Below, one piece after another: positions 1 through 7,637 of a DNA stretch of 56,008 bases. Below the pieces are notes generated by a model. That model saw only the letters and a program-made list of their open reading frames with translations. It was not told the DNA's origin and did no database searches. The stretch is from Clostridia bacterium. GTDB lineage: Bacteria; Bacillota; Clostridia; Oscillospirales; Acutalibacteraceae. The stretch covers positions 1-56,008 of the forward strand of contig JAFVVQ010000046.1 of the NCBI GenBank assembly GCA_017502085.1. Reading direction: 5' to 3'. A program made the position numbers and the translations under genes. Position 1 is the stretch's first letter. Every line of letters begins with the position of its first letter.

Positions 1-251
1 TGACCTGATGATGTGAGCACTGCTGCAACACCGCCCTCAAGGTCGGCAATTTTAGCCGCTACGCAGTCATTGGTGGGGTTCTGAAGTCTTGTGTAAAAAT
101 AGCCCGAAGCCTCAAGGTCAAAGAGCTTGCCCATTTCAACGCTTGAATCGTATTTATAGGTTGTGCTCTGATAAATGGGAAGCTGGCGGGGCTCACCGTT
201 TTCAGGTGAATAGCCGCTTAAAATACATTTGGTATTAATTTTGTAAGCCAT
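1..251 (-). CDS. metY: O-acetylhomoserine sulfhydrylase family protein (N-terminal part)
   Basis: This is the first 83 or so codons of a PLP-dependent Cys/Met metabolism enzyme; the rest lies outside the window. The N-terminus reads MAYKINTKCILSGY and continues with PIYQSTTYKYDSS, FYTRLQNPTND and LEGGVAAVLTSSGQ, which are hallmarks of the O-acetylhomoserine aminocarboxypropyltransferase group. Enzymes of this group make homocysteine from O-acetylhomoserine and sulfide, in the cytoplasm. The ATG at 249-251 is preceded by GGAGGT, which lies inside the end of the upstream gene. The gap to that gene is a single base, so the two are almost certainly co-translated. A cystathionine gamma-synthase or lyase cannot be excluded from this fragment alone. 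Confidence 0.85.
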   Translation of the reverse strand, partial: MAYKINTKCILSGYSPENGEPRQLPIYQSTTYKYDSSVEMGKLFDLEASGYFYTRLQNPTNDCVAAKIADLEGGVAAVLTSSG

Positions 252-252
252 C

Positions 253-1470
253 TTATTTTACCTCCAGAAATTCTTTCATAAGTCCGGGTCCGAAATCAAC
301 GAAATCGCCCGTTGCTTCGGCAGTTTTTTCGTTTATCGATTCAACGCCGCTGTCCTTTTCGCCATTCTTATGATAAATCATAAAAGGAACAGGATCGCTT
401 GCGTGTGTCTGAGTGACAATGGGTGTGGGATGGTCGGGAAGAATCATAACCTTATAGTCATCACCGCAACCGTTAAGATAATCAAGCACAATCGGAAGCA
501 CCTTTTCATCGATGAGCTCGATTGCTCTGATTTTATTTTCGGGCTCGTTTCTGTGACCGCACTCATCGGGAGCTTCGATATGGATATAAACAAGGTCTGC
601 TCCGTTTTTCCATTCTTTGACGGCGGCATTTGCCTTGCCTTCGAAGTTTGTATCAATATAACCCGTTGCGCCCTCAACCTCGGGAGTATTCATACCCGCA
701 CAGATACCGATACCTTTAAGAAGGTCAACTGCGGAAACGATACTGCCCTTCACACCGTAGGTTTCTTCGAAGTTTGAAAGAGCGGGCTTACTGCCTTCGC
801 CCCAGAGCCAGATTGAGTTTGCCGGAGCCTTACCCTCCGCAATTCTCTTCTGATTGACGGGATGATCCTTGAGGAACGAATAGCTTTCTTTCATCATTGC
901 AACAAGTTTTTCGGCATTGGGAGAGGTTGAAAGATATTCGCCGACAACTCTGCCCGAAATATCGTGGGGAGGAGTCATTTTGCCAAGCTCGGTTGTGCCG
1001 CCGTGATGGATAAGGCAATGTCTGTAACTTACACCGCTGAAGAAAGCAAATTCGTCATTACCGAAATGCTCCTGAACTGTTCTGATGATTTCAGCCGCCT
1101 CTGCGGTAGAAATATCACCTGCAGAATAGTCAAGCATTGTTTTGTCTTCATAATTTTCTTCGTCGCTGAGTGTTACAACGTTGCAACGGAGAGCAACGTC
1201 ATCATCAGCCATTTTAACGCCAATGCTGACTGCTTCAAGGGGTGAACGGCCCGTATAACAGATTTTGGGGTCATAGCCGAGAACACTGAGGTTTGCAACG
1301 TCACTGCCGGGCTTGAGACCGTCGGCAACGGTTCTGACAAGACCCACCCTGCCCTTTTGAGCCATAGCATCGAAGCGGGGCTTTTTGGCAAGTTCCATAG
1401 GAGTTTTGCCGTCGAGTGCGGGAACGGCATAGTCAGCCATTCCGTCATAAAGTATAACTGCGTATTTCAT
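253..1470 (-). CDS. apgM-family phosphomutase; possible homoserine kinase
   Basis: A 405-residue alkaline-phosphatase-superfamily protein of the archaeal-type, cofactor-independent phosphoglycerate mutase family. Visible landmarks are the metal-binding start ILYDGMAD, the nucleophile region PGSDVANLSVLGYDP (Ser56), GRSPLEA, HIEAPDECGHR and PDHPTPIVTQTHASDP. Family knowledge: a bacterial branch of this family is proposed to act as homoserine kinase, judged from its placement beside threonine and methionine genes. Here the next gene, one base away, is an O-acetylhomoserine sulfhydrylase, which supports a homoserine role over glycolysis. The start ATG at 1470 has GGATGA upstream. Function as a mutase or a kinase is not settled by sequence. 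Confidence 0.8.
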   Translation of the reverse strand: MKYAVILYDGMADYAVPALDGKTPMELAKKPRFDAMAQKGRVGLVRTVADGLKPGSDVANLSVLGYDPKICYTGRSPLEAVSIGVKMADDDVALRCNVVTLSDEENYEDKTMLDYSAGDISTAEAAEIIRTVQEHFGNDEFAFFSGVSYRHCLIHHGGTTELGKMTPPHDISGRVVGEYLSTSPNAEKLVAMMKESYSFLKDHPVNQKRIAEGKAPANSIWLWGEGSKPALSNFEETYGVKGSIVSAVDLLKGIGICAGMNTPEVEGATGYIDTNFEGKANAAVKEWKNGADLVYIHIEAPDECGHRNEPENKIRAIELIDEKVLPIVLDYLNGCGDDYKVMILPDHPTPIVTQTHASDPVPFMIYHKNGEKDSGVESINEKTAEATGDFVDFGPGLMKEFLEVK

Positions 1471-1502
1471 TTATATCATCCTTCCGTGGGCTTATTATTA
1501 TA

Positions 1503-2213
1503 TCAATACCCGTTAATTTCTTTTCTCTGCATTGCGCCGAGGATTTTTTCACGGACATTGCCGTATTTCTTCTCTAATGAATTGAGGAATTCCTTGACCT
1601 CCTGCCTTTCGGTTGTACCGTCAGCGGGGCAATTGCTTTTGACTATGGGAAGATTTCCCTTGCGCACCACCCTCGCACAGTCACTTTCCCTTGCGAAAAT
1701 CATCGGTCTTATCATATAGATATCTTTTCTCGAAAGATACGTGACAGGCATAAAGCAATCGAGAGTGCCGCCGTTGAAAAGATTCATTATGAAGGTTTCC
1801 GCAACGTCATCAAGATGATGCCCGAGTGCAATTTTATTGCATCCCGCTGCCTTTGCCGCATCGTGGAGCGCTCCTCTGCGCATTCTCGCACAAAGACTGC
1901 AGGGATTGGATTCCTTGCGGATATCAAAAATAACCTCCGCAAGCTGAGTCCTTTTGATAATATATTCTATCTCACGTTCTTTGCAGAAATCCTCGATTGC
2001 CGAATAATCCGCATCTTCTCCGCCGAAACGGGGGTCGAGAGTTATTGCAACAAGTTCAAATTTCTGAGGGTAAAACAGGCGCAAATCCGCCATTGCGGCA
2101 AGAAGCGCCATTGAATCCTTACCGCCCGAAACGCCGACGGCAATTCTGTCGCCGTCTTTTATCATTTCATATTGCTGACAGGCGGAACGCATATAGCTGA
2201 GCAGTTTCTGCAT
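1503..2213 (-). CDS. ttcA: tRNA 2-thiocytidine biosynthesis protein TtcA-like
   Basis: A 236-residue PP-loop ATPase. The SGGKDS motif (about residues 30-35) binds ATP. The CSLC motif in NPCSLCARMRRG and a later Cys in SNCPADG match the three cysteines that hold the iron-sulfur cluster in TtcA. LGHHLDDVAET is the second conserved block of the family. TtcA thiolates cytidine 32 in certain tRNAs, in the cytoplasm. The length is somewhat shorter than the Escherichia coli enzyme. The gene starts 10 bases after ymdB and is followed 32 bases later by the apgM-like gene, so it sits in the same minus-strand run. A related tRNA thiolase with another target is the main alternative. Confidence 0.82.
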   Translation of the reverse strand: MQKLLSYMRSACQQYEMIKDGDRIAVGVSGGKDSMALLAAMADLRLFYPQKFELVAITLDPRFGGEDADYSAIEDFCKEREIEYIIKRTQLAEVIFDIRKESNPCSLCARMRRGALHDAAKAAGCNKIALGHHLDDVAETFIMNLFNGGTLDCFMPVTYLSRKDIYMIRPMIFARESDCARVVRKGNLPIVKSNCPADGTTERQEVKEFLNSLEKKYGNVREKILGAMQRKEINGY

Positions 2214-2223
2214 AATTCCACCC

Positions 2224-2994
2224 TTATTCTATCGTTACAGGCTCGATATTGATAACCTTGCCTGTTTTGTTTTCTATTTCAAAAATACATCCCTTCATCA
2301 TACAATCGCCCTCTGCGGTATCAAACCTGGCGGGCATACTTGTCTTAAGCCATTCTATTGAAATTTCAGGTTTGACTCCGAGAACGGAAACCTTTGGGCC
2401 CGTCATACCGATATCTGTAATAAATGCAGTCCCCTTGGGCATTATTGTTGCATCAGCGGTCATAACGTGGGTATGCGTACCGTAAACCGCACTCACTCTG
2501 CCGTCAAGGTAATATCCGAGTGCCTTTTTCTCGGCAGTTGCTTCTGCGTGAAAATCGACGAGAATGACTCTGCAATCTGAAAGCTTTGGAAGAATTTCAT
2601 CGACAACCGCAAACGGATTGTCGCATCTGTCCATATAAACGTTACCCATAAGATTGATTACTCCGACACGCACGAAGCCCATATCGATAACCGCATAGCC
2701 CTTGCCGGGGTTGTTCTTATTGAAGTTTGCGGGGCGGATGATATAATCGCTCTCATCAAGCATATCATATATCTCTCTGCGGCGGAAAACGTGGTTACCC
2801 GTTGTCAGAAAATCCACGCCGCTGTCGAAAAGATATTGTGCGGAAAAAGGAGTTATGCCGTTACCGACTGCGGAATTCTCACCGTTTGCAATGCACAGGT
2901 CAATACCCTTGACTCTTTTGAACGAAGGCAGAGCAGAACGCAGAAATTCGCATCCCTTCGACGAAACGACGTCACCGATAACAAGAATATTCAT
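2224..2994 (-). CDS. ymdB: YmdB family metallophosphoesterase
   Basis: A 256-residue member of the YmdB (TIGR00282) family, binuclear metal phosphodiesterases active on 2',3'-cyclic nucleotides. Visible metal-ligand blocks are MNILVIGDVVS at the N-terminus, ANGENSAVGNGIT, FLTTGNHVF, VDFHAEAT and VYGTHTHVMTADATI. The gene lies directly downstream of rny, the usual arrangement in Bacillota, where YmdB affects RNA turnover and developmental decisions. An AAAGGAAAGGAG stretch precedes the ATG at 2994. A hairpin in the 63-base gap after rny may reduce read-through from rny into ymdB. Confidence 0.93.
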   Translation of the reverse strand: MNILVIGDVVSSKGCEFLRSALPSFKRVKGIDLCIANGENSAVGNGITPFSAQYLFDSGVDFLTTGNHVFRRREIYDMLDESDYIIRPANFNKNNPGKGYAVIDMGFVRVGVINLMGNVYMDRCDNPFAVVDEILPKLSDCRVILVDFHAEATAEKKALGYYLDGRVSAVYGTHTHVMTADATIMPKGTAFITDIGMTGPKVSVLGVKPEISIEWLKTSMPARFDTAEGDCMMKGCIFEIENKTGKVINIEPVTIE

Positions 2995-3025
2995 TCATTG
3001 CAACTCCTTTCCTTTAAAATCAAAT

Positions 3026-3052
3026 CAAGGGACTGCGGAATGCAGCCCCTTG
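3026..3052 (-). terminator. Hairpin between rny and ymdB
   Basis: On the minus strand CAAGGG-type arms pair around GCATTCCGC, followed by the T-rich stretch TTGATTTGATTTT. It looks like a leaky intrinsic terminator or processing site, since ymdB has only this gap upstream. Confidence 0.55.
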
Positions 3053-3057
3053 GAAAA

Positions 3058-4614
3058 TTATTTTGCGAAATCGATGGATCTGCTTTCTCTGATAAGATGA
3101 ACTTTGATCTGGCCGGGATATTCCATGCTTTCTTCAATCTTCTTTGCAACCTCACGTGCAAGAAGTGCCATCTTGTCATCATTAACAAGTTCGGGCTTGA
3201 CCATAATACGAACTTCACGGCCTGCCTGAATTGCGAATGAACGCTCAACGCCTTCGAATGACGTTGCGATTTCTTCAAGCTTTTCAAGACGCTTGATATA
3301 GTTCTGAACATCCTCACGTCTCGCACCGGGTCTTGCAGCGGAAATTGCATCAGCCGCCTGAACAAGACAGGCAACAAGTGTTTTCGCTTCAACCTCACCG
3401 TGATGAGCCTTGATTGCGTGGAGAACGTTTTCGTTTTCTTTATATCTTTTTGCAAACTCTACGCCGAGATCAACGTGGGAGCCTTCCATTTCATGGTCAA
3501 GCGCCTTGCCGATATCATGAAGCAAGCCTGCTCTTTTTGCCATCTTGACGTCGGTGCCAAGTTCCGATGCCATAAGACCTGCAATATAAGATACCTCGAG
3601 AGAATGGTTGAGAACATTCTGACCGTAGCTTGTTCTGTATCTGAGTTTACCGATAAGCTTAACAATTTCGGGATGAACGCCGTTGACACCTGCATCGATG
3701 AGTGCGTGCTCACCTGTCTGCTTGATTGTCTGTTCAACCTCACGCTTGGCTTTTTCGTACATTTCTTCAATTTTTGCGGGATGGATTCTGCCGTCAGAAA
3801 TGAGCTTTTCGAGAGTAAGTCTTGCGATTTCTCTGCGAACGGGATCAAAGCTTGAAACCGTGATTGCTTCGGGAGTATCGTCGATGATGAGGTCAACACC
3901 TGTAATCATTTCAAGAGTTCTGACGTTTCTGCCTTCACGGCCGATAATTCTGCCCTTCATTTCATCATTGGGCAGAGCAACAACGGATACTGTCGCTTCC
4001 GCCGCGTGGTCAGCGGCACAGCGCTGAATAGCGGTTGTGATGATTTCTCTCGCAAGCTGATCGCAGTCATCCTTTGTTTTCTGTTCGTATTCCTGAATCT
4101 TGACAGCCTTTTCGTGGTCAAGTTCTTCATCAAGGGTCTTGAGGATATATTCCTTAGCCTGTTCCTTTGTGAAGCCTGAAATTCTTTCAAGCATTTCGAA
4201 CTGACTCTTTTTGATGCTCTCGATTTCTTCAAGACGCTCATCCGCAGCCTTGATTTTAGTATTGAGAACATCGTCTTTCTTTTCGAGGTTTTCGCTCTTT
4301 TTGTCAAGAGCCTCTTCCTTCTGGGTGATGCGGCGTTCCATACGCTGCACTTCACTGCGTCTTTCACGCAGTTCTTTTTCTGTTTCTGTTCTTTGTCTGT
4401 GGATTTCATCCTTTGCTTCAAGGATTGATTCCTTCTTCTTTGCTTCTGCCGATGCAATTGCGTCGCTGACAATTTTATTTGCTTCCTGCTCAGCTGAACC
4501 GATTGCTGCCTCGGCAACCTTCTTCCTATGTAAACCGCCGAGCACAAAGAACACAACAGCCGCAATCACAAATGCTGCAACGGCAATAAGAATAGCTAAC
4601 CAAAGTTTAATAAT
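3058..4614 (-). CDS. rny: Ribonuclease Y
   Basis: Membrane-anchored endoribonuclease that starts mRNA decay. From the N-terminus: a transmembrane segment ([19 protein letters not shown]), a long charged coiled coil, a KH RNA-binding domain with [13 protein letters not shown], and an HD metal-dependent nuclease domain with [12 protein letters not shown]. The proposed start is the ATT at 4612-4614. It lies 7 bases after a perfect GGAGG (4622-4626) and directly before the membrane helix, giving 518 residues, the normal family size. There is no ATG, GTG or TTG near that ribosome site. The only upstream alternative is a TTG at 4711-4713, which lacks a ribosome site and would add 33 atypical residues. 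ymdB follows. A strong promoter lies at 4774-4802. Confidence 0.93.
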   Translation of the reverse strand: MIKLWLAILIAVAAFVIAAVVFFVLGGLHRKKVAEAAIGSAEQEANKIVSDAIASAEAKKKESILEAKDEIHRQRTETEKELRERRSEVQRMERRITQKEEALDKKSENLEKKDDVLNTKIKAADERLEEIESIKKSQFEMLERISGFTKEQAKEYILKTLDEELDHEKAVKIQEYEQKTKDDCDQLAREIITTAIQRCAADHAAEATVSVVALPNDEMKGRIIGREGRNVRTLEMITGVDLIIDDTPEAITVSSFDPVRREIARLTLEKLISDGRIHPAKIEEMYEKAKREVEQTIKQTGEHALIDAGVNGVHPEIVKLIGKLRYRTSYGQNVLNHSLEVSYIAGLMASELGTDVKMAKRAGLLHDIGKALDHEMEGSHVDLGVEFAKRYKENENVLHAIKAHHGEVEAKTLVACLVQAADAISAARPGARREDVQNYIKRLEKLEEIATSFEGVERSFAIQAGREVRIMVKPELVNDDKMALLAREVAKKIEESMEYPGQIKVHLIRESRSIDFAK

Positions 4615-4773
4615 GCGAATTCCTCCTTTACAATTTATTTGCAGTTTTCGCAGACTGCATAAGGGGTTGCGGCAACCTGCCGCAGAACGATAAAAACTAT
4701 CGGTTAAAATCAATAAATGGTGTATCGAAGCTCAAAAAAGCTTCTCTTGGCACAATATAACACCATTGTATTA

Positions 4774-4802
4774 ATAGTATACTTTTATAATCATATTGTC
4801 AA
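4774..4802 (-). promoter_or_regulatory. Sigma-A-type promoter for rny
   Basis: On the minus strand TTGACA (4802-4797), a 17-base spacer, then TACTAT (4779-4774). The first transcribed base would lie about 150 bases before the proposed rny start. Confidence 0.75.
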
Positions 4803-4832
4803 GTTTTTTATAGAATATTTATTATTTTTCTA

Positions 4833-4864
4833 TTGACATTAACTGACGGCGGTGATAATATAAA
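4833..4864 (+). promoter_or_regulatory. Promoter of the thrS T-box transcript
   Basis: TTGACA at 4833-4838 is followed by an AT-rich -10 region within 4854-4864. TAATAT lies at spacing 17 and GATAAT at spacing 15, so the exact -10 is uncertain. It is divergent from the rny promoter. Confidence 0.65.
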
Positions 4865-4894
4865 TTCAAATAATCAAATCGTTGAGGCAGAAGG

Positions 4895-5110
4895 CTGTTT
4901 GCAACGGCGTTTTTATCAGAGAGCCGCCCCGTGGGCTGAAAAGGCGGCAAAAACTCCGCATTCGGTTACCGCCTGCCGAGAGCCGTCAAAATAACGTGCC
5001 GTATCAGCTGCGTTAAAGCTGTCGAGAGCCGATTTTCAATCGGAATTACGGGTGGAACCGTGGAGCCAGTTATGCTTCATCCTGTTTTTGCAGGGTGAAG
5101 CTTTATTTTT
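4895..5110 (+). promoter_or_regulatory. Threonine T-box leader of thrS
   Basis: A tRNA-sensing transcription attenuator. Stem I is closed by ACGGC (4904-4908) and GCCGT (4982-4986), and the likely specifier codon is ACC (Thr) at 4968-4970. The conserved antiterminator bulge GGGTGGAACCG lies at 5050-5060. It is followed by a competing terminator hairpin, GCTTCATCCTG (5074-5084) with CAGGGTGAAGC (5091-5101), and a T-run. Uncharged tRNA-Thr is expected to stabilise the antiterminator and permit thrS expression. Confidence 0.9.
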
Positions 5111-5198
5111 TTGACAGATATTGAATCAAGGAAGGTTTCCGCTCCCTCCTGATTATATATTATTATAGTGTTTAAGAATTCAGAAAGGATTGATTAAT

Positions 5199-7142
5199 AT
5201 GATTAAAGTTTCCCTCAAGGGCGGTGTTGTCAAAGAATACGAAAGCGGCATCTCCGCAATGGAAATCACCAAAGAACTCGGTATGGGCCTTTACAAAGCG
5301 GCCTGTGTTTGCCGTATCAACGGTAAGGTTGCCGATCTGAGAACAGTCCTCACCGAGGATTGCGAACTCGAAATCGTTACTTTTGACGATGCTGACGGCA
5401 AATATGCTTTCCGTCACACCGCGTCGCATATCCTTGCTCAGGCAGTAAAAAGACTTTATCCCGCAGCAAAACTTGCAATCGGCCCCGCAATCGACAACGG
5501 TTTCTACTACGATTTTGACGTCGACGTACCCTTCACTCCCGAAATCCTTGAAAAAATCGAGGCTGAAATGAAGAAAATCGTCAAAGAAGGTCTTCCCCTT
5601 GAAAAATATGAACTTGATGCCGATGAAGCAATCAAGCTTATGGAAGAAAAGGGCGAACCCTTCAAGGTTGAGCTTATCAAAGAGCATTCGGGAAAAGGCG
5701 AGAAGATTACCTTCTTCAAGCAGGGCGAATTCGATGAACTCTGTGCTGGTCCTCACATCCCTGATACAAGCAGAGTCAAGGCTTTCAAACTGACTTCCTG
5801 CACGGGTGCATACTGGAGAGGCGACTCCAACAATAAAATGCTCCAGAGAATTTACGGCACCGCTTTCACCAAGAAAGAAGAACTTGAAGCTCATCTTACC
5901 GCTATTGAAGAAGCAAAGAAGCGCGACCATAACAAACTCGGCAGAGAACTTGAAATATTCACAACAAGCGACCTTATCGGTCAGGGTCTCCCCATTCTTC
6001 TTCCCAACGGTGCAAGAATCATCCAGATTCTTCAGAGATTCGTTGAAGACGAAGAGCAGAGAAGAGGCTGGCAGCTCACCAAAACTCCCTTTATGGCAAA
6101 GAGCGACCTCTACAAGCTTTCATGCCACTGGGATCATTACCAGGACGGTATGTTCGTTCTCGGTGATGAAGAAAAAGACAGCGAAGTATTTGCACTGCGC
6201 CCGATGACCTGCCCCTTCCAGTATCAGGCATACCTCAACAGAGCGCGTTCATACCGCGATCTTCCTATCCGCTACAACGAAACATCCACGCTTTTCCGTA
6301 ATGAGGCAAGCGGTGAAATGCACGGTCTTATCCGTGTCCGTCAGTTCACAATCTCCGAAGGCCACCTTATGTGTACCCCCGAACAGCTTGAGGACGAATT
6401 CAAGGGTTGTCTTGAGCTTTGCGAATTTATGCTCAAGACCCTCGGTCTCTACGAAGACGTTTCCTTCCGCTTCTCACAGTGGGATCCCGATAACAGAGAA
6501 AAGTATATCGGCACAACCGAGCAGTGGGATGAGGCTCAGGGCGTTATGAAGAAGATTCTTGATCACCTTGAGATTCCTTACAAAATCGGTATCGGCGAAG
6601 CCGCATTCTACGGTCCCAAACTTGATATCCAGATCAAAAACGTTCACGGCAAGGAAGATACTCTTATCACAATCCAGATCGACCAGATGCTTGCAGAAAA
6701 GTTCGGAATGGAATATGTTGATAAAGACGGCACAAAGAAGAATCCTTATATCATCCACAGAACTTCGATCGGTTGCTACGAGCGTACACTTGCTCTGCTT
6801 ATTGAAAAATATGCAGGAGCCTTCCCGCTCTGGATGGCTCCTGAGCAGATAAGACTTCTCCCCATCGCAGACCGTCATCATGAATATGCCAACGATGTAT
6901 GCAAGAAGCTTGCCTCCTACGGCTTCAGAGTTACCGTTGATGACAGAAGCGAAAAGATCGGCTACAAAATCCGTGAAGCTCAGCTTCAGAAGATTCCCTA
7001 TATGCTGCTTGTCGGCGACAAGGAAATCGAAGACTGTGCAGTTTCGGTCCGCAAAAGAGGTGAAGGCGACATCGGTGCGAAGAACGTTGATGAATTCCTT
7101 CAGAGCGCACTCGCCGACGTAGCCTCAAAGGTTATCTGGTAA
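5199..7142 (+). CDS. thrS: Threonyl-tRNA synthetase
   Basis: A class II synthetase of 647 residues that charges tRNA-Thr. The order is an N-terminal TGS domain, the editing/SAD domain with HTASHILAQAVKRLYP, the catalytic core with RPMTCPFQYQAYL (motif 2 region), FRNEASGEMHGLIRVRQF and HRTSIGCYERTLALLIE (motif 3), and the anticodon-binding domain ending in VRKRGEGDIGAKN. The ATG at 5199-5201 is chosen over the TTG at 5190 because AAAGGA at 5184-5189 then has a 9-base spacing. The gene stands alone behind its T-box and is followed by a strong hairpin. The core reads MTCP where many ThrRS have MNCP, a conservative family variation. Confidence 0.97.
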   Translation: MIKVSLKGGVVKEYESGISAMEITKELGMGLYKAACVCRINGKVADLRTVLTEDCELEIVTFDDADGKYAFRHTASHILAQAVKRLYPAAKLAIGPAIDNGFYYDFDVDVPFTPEILEKIEAEMKKIVKEGLPLEKYELDADEAIKLMEEKGEPFKVELIKEHSGKGEKITFFKQGEFDELCAGPHIPDTSRVKAFKLTSCTGAYWRGDSNNKMLQRIYGTAFTKKEELEAHLTAIEEAKKRDHNKLGRELEIFTTSDLIGQGLPILLPNGARIIQILQRFVEDEEQRRGWQLTKTPFMAKSDLYKLSCHWDHYQDGMFVLGDEEKDSEVFALRPMTCPFQYQAYLNRARSYRDLPIRYNETSTLFRNEASGEMHGLIRVRQFTISEGHLMCTPEQLEDEFKGCLELCEFMLKTLGLYEDVSFRFSQWDPDNREKYIGTTEQWDEAQGVMKKILDHLEIPYKIGIGEAAFYGPKLDIQIKNVHGKEDTLITIQIDQMLAEKFGMEYVDKDGTKKNPYIIHRTSIGCYERTLALLIEKYAGAFPLWMAPEQIRLLPIADRHHEYANDVCKKLASYGFRVTVDDRSEKIGYKIREAQLQKIPYMLLVGDKEIEDCAVSVRKRGEGDIGAKNVDEFLQSALADVASKVIW

Positions 7143-7163
7143 AAATAAATTCTATAAGGCAAA

Positions 7164-7196
7164 AAAGACCTCAGAGGGCAACCCTCTGAGGTCTTT
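7164..7196 (+). terminator. thrS terminator
   Basis: GACCTCAGAGGG (7167-7178) pairs perfectly with CCCTCTGAGGTC (7182-7193) around a three-base loop, with AAA/TTT flanks. It could work in both directions. Confidence 0.85.
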
Positions 7197-7233
7197 GGTT
7201 TTATTGGCTTTTCAGTCTTTAACAACAAAAAAG

Positions 7234-7263
7234 AAAAAAGACAAGCTGTTGCTTGTCTTTTTT
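7234..7263 (-). terminator. Terminator of the tRNA operon
   Basis: GACAAGC and GCTTGTC arms (7240-7246, 7251-7257) flanked by A6 and T6 runs, directly after tRNA-Glu on the minus strand. It is symmetrical and may also back up thrS termination. Confidence 0.85.
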
Positions 7264-7264
7264 G

Positions 7265-7339
7265 TGGTGACCCGGACGGGACTCGAACCCGTGTTACCGC
7301 CGTGAAAGGGCGGTGTCTTAACCGCTTGACCACCGGGCC
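7265..7339 (-). tRNA. tRNA-Glu (anticodon TTC)
   Basis: On the minus strand the gene begins GGCCCGGTGGTC, has anticodon stem CCGCC with loop CTTTCAC, a T-arm containing GGTTCGAGTCC, and ends GGGTCACCA. The acceptor stem pairs fully apart from one G-U. The CCA end is encoded. It is seven bases downstream of tRNA-Met in the same transcript. Confidence 0.97.
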
Positions 7340-7346
7340 AAATATA

Positions 7347-7422
7347 TGGTAGCGGCAGTTGGATTTGAACCCACGACCTACCGGGTATGAACCGGTTGCT
7401 CTAGCCACTGAGCTATGCCGCC
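7347..7422 (-). tRNA. tRNA-Met (anticodon CAT, elongator type)
   Basis: On the minus strand the gene begins GGCGGCATAGCTCAG, has anticodon arm ACCGG-TTCATAC-CCGGT, and ends GCCGCTACCA with encoded CCA. The acceptor and D-arm match elongator tRNA-Met rather than initiator or lysidine-type tRNA-Ile. The T-stem reads GTGGG against CCAAC, which leaves one G-A mismatch at its third pair. Confidence 0.93.
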
Positions 7423-7452
7423 ATATCATTGCGCTCTCAAAAGCGCTTGTTT

Positions 7453-7481
7453 ATTATATTATATGATTTTTGATTTGTCAA
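7453..7481 (-). promoter_or_regulatory. Promoter of tRNA-Met/tRNA-Glu operon
   Basis: Minus strand TTGACA (7481-7476), spacer of 17, TATAAT (7458-7453). Both hexamers match the consensus perfectly, as expected for a stable-RNA operon. Confidence 0.88.
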
Positions 7482-7570
7482 CACATTTTTTAAAAATTTT
7501 TAAAAAAATTTTTCATAAATATTTTTGTCGTATTATCTTTCCGCATAAGCAAAAAATTCGCCATTGTGTC

Positions 7571-7599
7571 TTGATATAAATTATCTGTTTTGTTATAAT
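7571..7599 (+). promoter_or_regulatory. Promoter for the ketopantoate reductase-family gene
   Basis: TTGATA (7571-7576), spacer of 17, TATAAT (7594-7599), about 40 bases before the start codon. The AT-rich stretch 7482-7570 holds nothing else I can name. Confidence 0.8.
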
Positions 7600-7637
7600 A
7601 TTTTGCGTAAATATTTTATAATACGGAGGTTTTCACT

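Noticed and set aside
5172-5930. Open frame of 252 codons on the minus strand
   Set aside because: It is exactly antisense to the well-supported thrS start, has no ribosome site and gives a Phe/Lys-rich product typical of antisense to coding DNA.
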